A stretch of 33,315 nt of DNA, from the IMG/VR virus record IMGVR_UViG_3300022602_000272, positions 1 to 33,315 of that record; one strand, written 5' to 3'. A program made the translations under genes and the position numbers. Below, piece after piece: positions 29,332-33,315 of the stretch. The DNA comes from a virus. The number at the start of each line of letters is the position of its first letter. Within the stretch, counting starts at the first letter, position 1. The notes beneath the pieces are model-generated. The model saw only the letters and a program-made list of their open reading frames with translations, had not been told where the DNA came from and made no database searches.

Positions 29332-30501
29332 TTAAATGTTTGCAATTGCTAAGACACTATTTGAACCATCTGATGCGTTCACCATCAAAGAAGACCAAGT
29401 TGTTAAGGTTCCAACTTGTTTGGGAGAGGAATATTGAGTTGTATTACCTAAACCTAATACGCCTGAAGTATTATTTCCCCATGACCACAAAGTGCCATCT
29501 GTTTTGATAGAAAATGCATTATTTTTTGTTCCTACAACAATTTTCCAATTTGTAAGTGAACCCACCTGTTTGGGAGATGAGTAACTGGTTGTGTTGCCCA
29601 AACCTAATTGACCACTAGCGTTACTACCCCATGACCAAAGTGATCCATCAGTTTTAATTGCTACACTATAGTAGTATCCAGCAGAAACTTGCAACCAATT
29701 GGTCAGTGCCCCAACTTGTTTGGGGGATGAATAAGAAGTTGTATTACCTAAACCAAGTTGTCCAAAGCTTGCTGATCCCCAAGACCATAATGTACCATCT
29801 GTTTTTATAGCCATTGAAAAATATCTTGACATTGAAACTTTTGACCAATTGGTAAGGGCTCCAACTTGTGTGGGGGATGAGTAATTAGTTCTGTTGTTTA
29901 AACCAAGTTGACCATTTGCATTGTAACCCCATGTCCAAAGCGTTCCATCGGTTTTAATAGAAGCGACAGATCCAGTACTTGAAACAGCCACACTTGACCA
30001 ATTCGTTAAAGAGCCAACCTGCACGGGGCTTGAATAACTGGTAATATTCCCAATTCCAAGTTGACCAATATTGTTATATCCCCAAGCCCATAATGTACCA
30101 TCGGTTTTAGTGGCAGTAACACTATCAGACCCAACAGCTACACTTGCCCAATTGGTCAAAGCCCCAACTTGTTTTGGAGATGAATAAGCTGTTCTGTTAC
30201 CAAGTCCTAAATCTCCTCGATTATTACTACCCCAAGTCCATAATGTTCCATCAGTTTTAATTGATGCAGTATTTGTTGAAAGATTAGTAGAAACTAAAGC
30301 CCAATTTGAAAGTGAACCAACTTGTTTTGGAGATGAATAATTGGTTGTATTTCCTAATCCTAATTGGCCTAATGCATTGTTTCCCCATGCATATAAATAT
30401 GGTTTTCCAACATAGGGCCAAGTGTTCTGCCCCTGAGCCTGTGATTGGCTAGTCAGGTTCCAGACTCCTCCGTATTGTTGGTATGGGTAGGTTAATGGCA
30501 T
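29332..30501 (-). CDS. RCC1-type beta-propeller protein, seven repeats (copy A)
   Basis: After an N-terminal 35-residue leader (MPLTYPYQQYGGVWNLTSQS ...) there are seven repeats of about 50 residues, each with KTDGTLW-x-WG, an N-N-x-x-GQLGLGN loop, T-x-YSSPKQVG and a variable stretch after LTNW. Seven repeats equal one RCC1 propeller. The repeats are very similar, while the segment after NW varies (ALVSTNLS, ASVAVGSDS, KVSMSRYFS). RCC1 proteins bind proteins or DNA in eukaryotes; a phage example beside tail genes is most simply a receptor-binding or virion-surface propeller. Function is inferred. A similar gene lies directly upstream. Confidence 0.85.
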   Translation of the reverse strand: MPLTYPYQQYGGVWNLTSQSQAQGQNTWPYVGKPYLYAWGNNALGQLGLGNTTNYSSPKQVGSLSNWALVSTNLSTNTASIKTDGTLWTWGSNNRGDLGLGNRTAYSSPKQVGALTNWASVAVGSDSVTATKTDGTLWAWGYNNIGQLGIGNITSYSSPVQVGSLTNWSSVAVSSTGSVASIKTDGTLWTWGYNANGQLGLNNRTNYSSPTQVGALTNWSKVSMSRYFSMAIKTDGTLWSWGSASFGQLGLGNTTSYSSPKQVGALTNWLQVSAGYYYSVAIKTDGSLWSWGSNASGQLGLGNTTSYSSPKQVGSLTNWKIVVGTKNNAFSIKTDGTLWSWGNNTSGVLGLGNTTQYSSPKQVGTLTTWSSLMVNASDGSNSVLAIANI

Positions 30502-30502
30502 A

Positions 30503-31633
30503 TTAAATACTTAAAGCTATAGAGAAGAAATTATTTCCACGTACTGCAAACCAGTTTGTTAACAATCCTACTTGTTTTGGAGATGAATAAGATGTTGTAT
30601 TTCCAAGGCCCAATATTCCACCTGCATTTTTACCCCAAGCCCACAAAGTTCCATCGGTTTTTATTGCAAGGGTTTGTTGACCAGTTCCAGTACAGATAGA
30701 ACTCCAATTTGTTAAACTACCAACTTGTTTAGGGGAAGAATATGGGGTTGTATTTCCTAAACCAAGTTGCCCACTTCCGTTATAACCCCAAGTCCAAAGT
30801 GTTCCATTTGTTTTAATAGCGGCACTTGATTCGCTATTATTAGGTAAAGTTTTCCAATTGGTCAATGCCCCAACTTGTTTGGGGCTAGAGTAGTAAGTGG
30901 TGTTATTTAAACCAAGTGCACCAACTTGGTTGTAACCCCAAGACCACAAAGTACCATCTGTCTTAATTGCAAGAGTAGAATAAAAACCTGCGGCTATGCT
31001 TAACCAATTATTAAGTGTTCCAATTTGTTTGGGGGAAGAAAAATATGTTGCGTTTCCAGTTCCTAATTGACCAAAATTATTTGTTCCCCAAGCCCATAGT
31101 GTGCCATCGGTTTTTGTAGCAATACAATAATATGATCCAGCGGAAATGTTTAACCAATTGGTTAATGCGCCTACTTGTTTAGGAGATGAATAGTAAGTGA
31201 TATTGCCCAAACCAAGTTGACCAGATTGGTTTTGACCCCAAGACCAAAGGGTTCCATCTGTCTTAATTGCAATTACATAACCAATATTTGAAGATATTTT
31301 TAACCAATTTGTCAACGCTCCAACTTGTTTTGGACTGGAATAATATGTGGTATTGCTTAATCCAAGTTGACCAAAATTATTTTGTCCCCAAGACCAAAGA
31401 GTGCCATTGATTTGTAATGCATATCCTTGACGGTCAGAGCCTCCGCCAATTGCACTCCATTTAGTTCCAGAACCAACTTGCATTGGAGAAGAATAATTTG
31501 TTGTGTTTCCCAAACCTAATTGACCGGCATTATTATTTCCCCAAGTATACAAATTGTAATAAGTAGATGGCGTAGGTGCAACAAGGGTGTTTAAGCCTGG
31601 GTCTAAGTATGATGCGCCATATCTGTAACTCAC
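30503..31633 (-). CDS. RCC1-type beta-propeller protein, seven repeats (copy B)
   Basis: The 376-residue protein starts at GTG 31633, overlapping the previous stop as GTGA with AAGGATGG ahead. A leader MSYRYGASYLDPGLNTLVAP precedes seven RCC1 repeats of the same type as copy A (KTDGTLWSWG, GQLGLGNTTYYSSPKQVG). The variable segments (WLKISSNIGYVIAI, WLNISAGSYYCIAT, WLSIAAGFYSTLAI) differ from those of copy A, and the leaders are unrelated, so the copies probably attach differently or bind different targets. Neither copy has a signal peptide or membrane helix. Confidence 0.85.
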   Translation of the reverse strand: MSYRYGASYLDPGLNTLVAPTPSTYYNLYTWGNNNAGQLGLGNTTNYSSPMQVGSGTKWSAIGGGSDRQGYALQINGTLWSWGQNNFGQLGLSNTTYYSSPKQVGALTNWLKISSNIGYVIAIKTDGTLWSWGQNQSGQLGLGNITYYSSPKQVGALTNWLNISAGSYYCIATKTDGTLWAWGTNNFGQLGTGNATYFSSPKQIGTLNNWLSIAAGFYSTLAIKTDGTLWSWGYNQVGALGLNNTTYYSSPKQVGALTNWKTLPNNSESSAAIKTNGTLWTWGYNGSGQLGLGNTTPYSSPKQVGSLTNWSSICTGTGQQTLAIKTDGTLWAWGKNAGGILGLGNTTSYSSPKQVGLLTNWFAVRGNNFFSIALSI

Positions 31634-33315
31634 GATACCATCCTTAATTCAACTTTATTTGCGTTCAGGCGTTCTTTGATCTTGTTAAATGGTGCTTCCC
31701 AATCACCAAACACTTCTTGTCTGAACAAGGTCATCGTGTCGTAGTAAGGGGTCTTCTCACCATCCAAAGCGTACAAGTAGTATCCCATCACAGGAATAAC
31801 CACCCAAGTATCAATCCCCATTGCCGCACTCAAGTGGCTCACAGACGTACAAGAACTGATAACCAAGTCACAAGAAGCTACTGCTTGCTTGGTGTCTTCC
31901 CATGTGTTCAATGGTACTTGTTTTACCCATGTTGGGCAAGCATCTGCACCTTCATCTCTCTGTAAGGAAATAAACTCATAATCAGCATCCCTGACTGCAT
32001 CAAACAGCAGTTGATAAGGGAACTTTTTGTTGTGGTCATCCTCGAATTTAGAGTTACCTTGCCATCTCAAACCGATGCGCTTCTTGCGCCCTTTGATGAC
32101 GTTGGGCTTAGGAATGTAAGCGTCACCTTTCAGGTCCTCAAGCTCATAGCCTAAATAGTTGGGAGCAGTCATACCGTAGCACCAAAAGTCGTGATAAACA
32201 CCGTATTCAGCACCGACTTGTACCACGGCTGATACGCCATCAATGCCAGAGAATAGGCTTGCCAACTGTCCAGAACAGCAGACAACTACCTTATTTCCAC
32301 GTTTAACCAAGTCCCTTGCGTACCTGACCTGATGAATTTGGTCACCTAAACCATGATCGCAGTAAAGGAGAATCGTGCCTTTAGAGCGTCCATCCCACTC
32401 AGGAGCAGGAGTATCTGGTCTGCGTTCTCCAATGATCCCACAGTAGCGACCACGATCCATTTGCTTGTAGCCTTCACCGATATTCCCTTGCTTTAAGAGA
32501 TACCATGAACGGTTGTATGCGGCTCTGTGGTCAGTGGGACGCTCTGCGTGGAGCTTCTCAGATAGTCTCCAGCCTTCAGCAAAGTCACCCATCTTACCTG
32601 CGGCAACCTGAAGATCAAGGTCATCCAACTCAGGCATCGTCCTCTTGTTGTCGTTCCAGAACTCAGGCTGACAGAATTGGTTGTAGTGGTGCTTTAATAG
32701 GTCTTTAGAACGGTCATTGTGCTGTTTCTGGAGCACAGGCTTGACATCGTGCATCCCTGCGTAGCCGTGCAGGTTCTCATCGTCCTCTTTGACGCTTGAG
32801 CCATCAATGTTGGAGAAGTCGTAATCGTAATCAGGTAACCCTAAGAACTCATGGATACGAGCCAATTGACCCTTTGGATCAGCCAATAGATCGTCATAGA
32901 CCACAAATAAGAAGTGCTCAGGCATCACAGCGTAACCAGCCTCTAAGGAAAGGTATGCGGCCTTCAGATGGTCTGCAAGCTGACCTGAGTACATAAAAGC
33001 ATCAAGGTCATCAGGCTTGGCAACACGCACAAAGGAAGCCATGCAATCGGGCACAGGACGCACCGTAGCAATCACTTTGACAGGACGACCTAGAACTTGG
33101 TTCATCGCCCCCATGATCTGAGGAATGGGCCATCCACGGGATTTGTCAATGATCACAGGCTTATCTGTGTCTTCATAAAACGCATCAATACAGCCCCTCA
33201 TGGTCTGGGCTAGTTTCTCTCTGTTGGGGTCGTTCTCATTGAGAAGCCCTGCGGAATGCCATGTGTTTGCCAAGCCATCAAGGGCGTGGACTAAACCCGA
33301 TGTAGTAGATACATG
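31630..33315 (-). CDS. sulfotransferase / TPR / GT9 glycosyltransferase fusion, 5' end outside the window
   Basis: The frame is open to the window edge, and the first visible residues, HVSTTSGLVHALDGLANTWH, belong to the sulfotransferase domain, so the start is beyond 33315. Domain 1 (about 1-205) has IATVRPVPDCMASFVRV with the R-x3-D-x3-S PAPS 3'-phosphate motif and FVVYDDLLADP. Domain 2 is TPR-like (GDFAEGWRLSEKLHAERPTD ... AAYNRSWYLLKQGNIGEGYKQ). Domain 3 is GT9-like: TILLYCDHGLGDQIHQVRYARDL, KKRIGLRWQGN, then SCDLVISSCTSVSHLSAAMG and WVVIPVMGYYLY, as in heptosyltransferase-type GT-B enzymes. It would sulfate and/or glycosylate a surface or virion target using PAPS, likely supplied by the APS-kinase-like protein. 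561 residues are visible. Confidence 0.88.
   Translation of the reverse strand, partial: HVSTTSGLVHALDGLANTWHSAGLLNENDPNREKLAQTMRGCIDAFYEDTDKPVIIDKSRGWPIPQIMGAMNQVLGRPVKVIATVRPVPDCMASFVRVAKPDDLDAFMYSGQLADHLKAAYLSLEAGYAVMPEHFLFVVYDDLLADPKGQLARIHEFLGLPDYDYDFSNIDGSSVKEDDENLHGYAGMHDVKPVLQKQHNDRSKDLLKHHYNQFCQPEFWNDNKRTMPELDDLDLQVAAGKMGDFAEGWRLSEKLHAERPTDHRAAYNRSWYLLKQGNIGEGYKQMDRGRYCGIIGERRPDTPAPEWDGRSKGTILLYCDHGLGDQIHQVRYARDLVKRGNKVVVCCSGQLASLFSGIDGVSAVVQVGAEYGVYHDFWCYGMTAPNYLGYELEDLKGDAYIPKPNVIKGRKKRIGLRWQGNSKFEDDHNKKFPYQLLFDAVRDADYEFISLQRDEGADACPTWVKQVPLNTWEDTKQAVASCDLVISSCTSVSHLSAAMGIDTWVVIPVMGYYLYALDGEKTPYYDTMTLFRQEVFGDWEAPFNKIKERLNANKVELRMVS

Larger units (their letters stand above)
29332..31633. 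repeat. arrays of ~150-bp repeats across two RCC1 genes
   Basis: Fourteen repeat units of about 150 bp, seven per gene, run through both frames. Conserved stretches (those coding for SSPKQVG and KTDGTLW) alternate with diverged ones, so recombination between units or genes should be frequent. There are no spacers and the arrays are protein-coding, so this is not CRISPR. Confidence 0.85.

Noticed and set aside
29332-31633. Regular repeats that might suggest a CRISPR array
   Set aside because: The units are about 150 bp, contiguous and code for RCC1 repeats in one open frame; there are no short repeats with unique spacers.
1-33315. tRNA genes, insertion sequences, attachment sites
   Set aside because: No cloverleaf-like sequence with a T-loop, transposase motif or terminal inverted repeat, and no att-like core beside a recombinase gene, was seen on reading both strands; a tRNA covariance search would be decisive.

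Overview
The window is part of a tailed double-stranded DNA phage genome, or a phage contig, with nearly every base coding and genes joined by 1-50 nt overlaps. An embedded Rz/Rz1 spanin pair and two lipoprotein signals mean a Gram-negative host. The order head-to-tail adaptor, P22 gp10-like tail protein, then a run of large low-complexity virion proteins points to a short-tailed (podovirus-like) phage with a P22-type tail machine. The style of the small accessory proteins, the O/P-like replication pair and the GH19 lysin recall phages of Burkholderiales from water; that host guess is inference. No terminase, portal, capsid, integrase or tRNA gene was seen, so the genome continues beyond the window.

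Layout. (1) Bases 1-8556, minus strand, early region: a small Cro/YdaS-type repressor, an O-like initiator with a probable origin inside the gene, a P-like helicase-loader candidate, a zinc-knuckle protein, a RuvC-like resolvase, a winged-helix protein, an HNH-type protein, a nucleotide-sugar epimerase and glycosyltransferase pair, then small accessory genes and a DNA methyltransferase. A second promoter near 3150 serves the last block. (2) Bases 8557-8682: a divergent control region. (3) Bases 8683-11966, plus strand: small genes, an SSB-like protein ending in DDEIPF, a PD-(D/E)XK exonuclease and more small genes. (4) Bases 11964-11993: an intrinsic terminator for the minus strand. (5) Bases 12017-33315, minus strand, late region, read from the right edge: a sulfotransferase/TPR/GT9 fusion, two RCC1 propeller proteins, a tail-fibre-associated protein, a SAM methyltransferase, an APS-kinase-like protein, small membrane genes, the lysis cassette (2-TM holin candidate, Rz/Rz1, GH19 endolysin), then adaptor, fibre-like protein, gp10-like protein and four large candidate ejection/internal proteins.

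How it works together. The repressor gene sits beside two back-to-back promoters whose -35 boxes share a 15-bp palindrome of form TTAAC-N5-GTTAA. The same palindrome lies between the -35 and -10 of the promoter near 3150, which suggests one regulator controls all three early units. Replication would start at 11-bp GATATC iterons inside the O-like gene, with O, P, SSB, exonuclease and resolvase supplying initiation, recombination and junction processing. The late operon makes tail parts, lysis proteins and surface-chemistry enzymes.

The most unusual content is carbohydrate and sulfate chemistry: a GDP-mannose 3,5-epimerase-like enzyme next to a fucosyltransferase-like enzyme in the early region, and an APS-kinase-like protein plus a sulfotransferase-glycosyltransferase fusion flanking two seven-repeat RCC1 proteins in the late region. 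Six small genes (31-59 codons) were found by direct reading of gaps, each fitted exactly by stop/start overlaps or adjacency with its neighbours.
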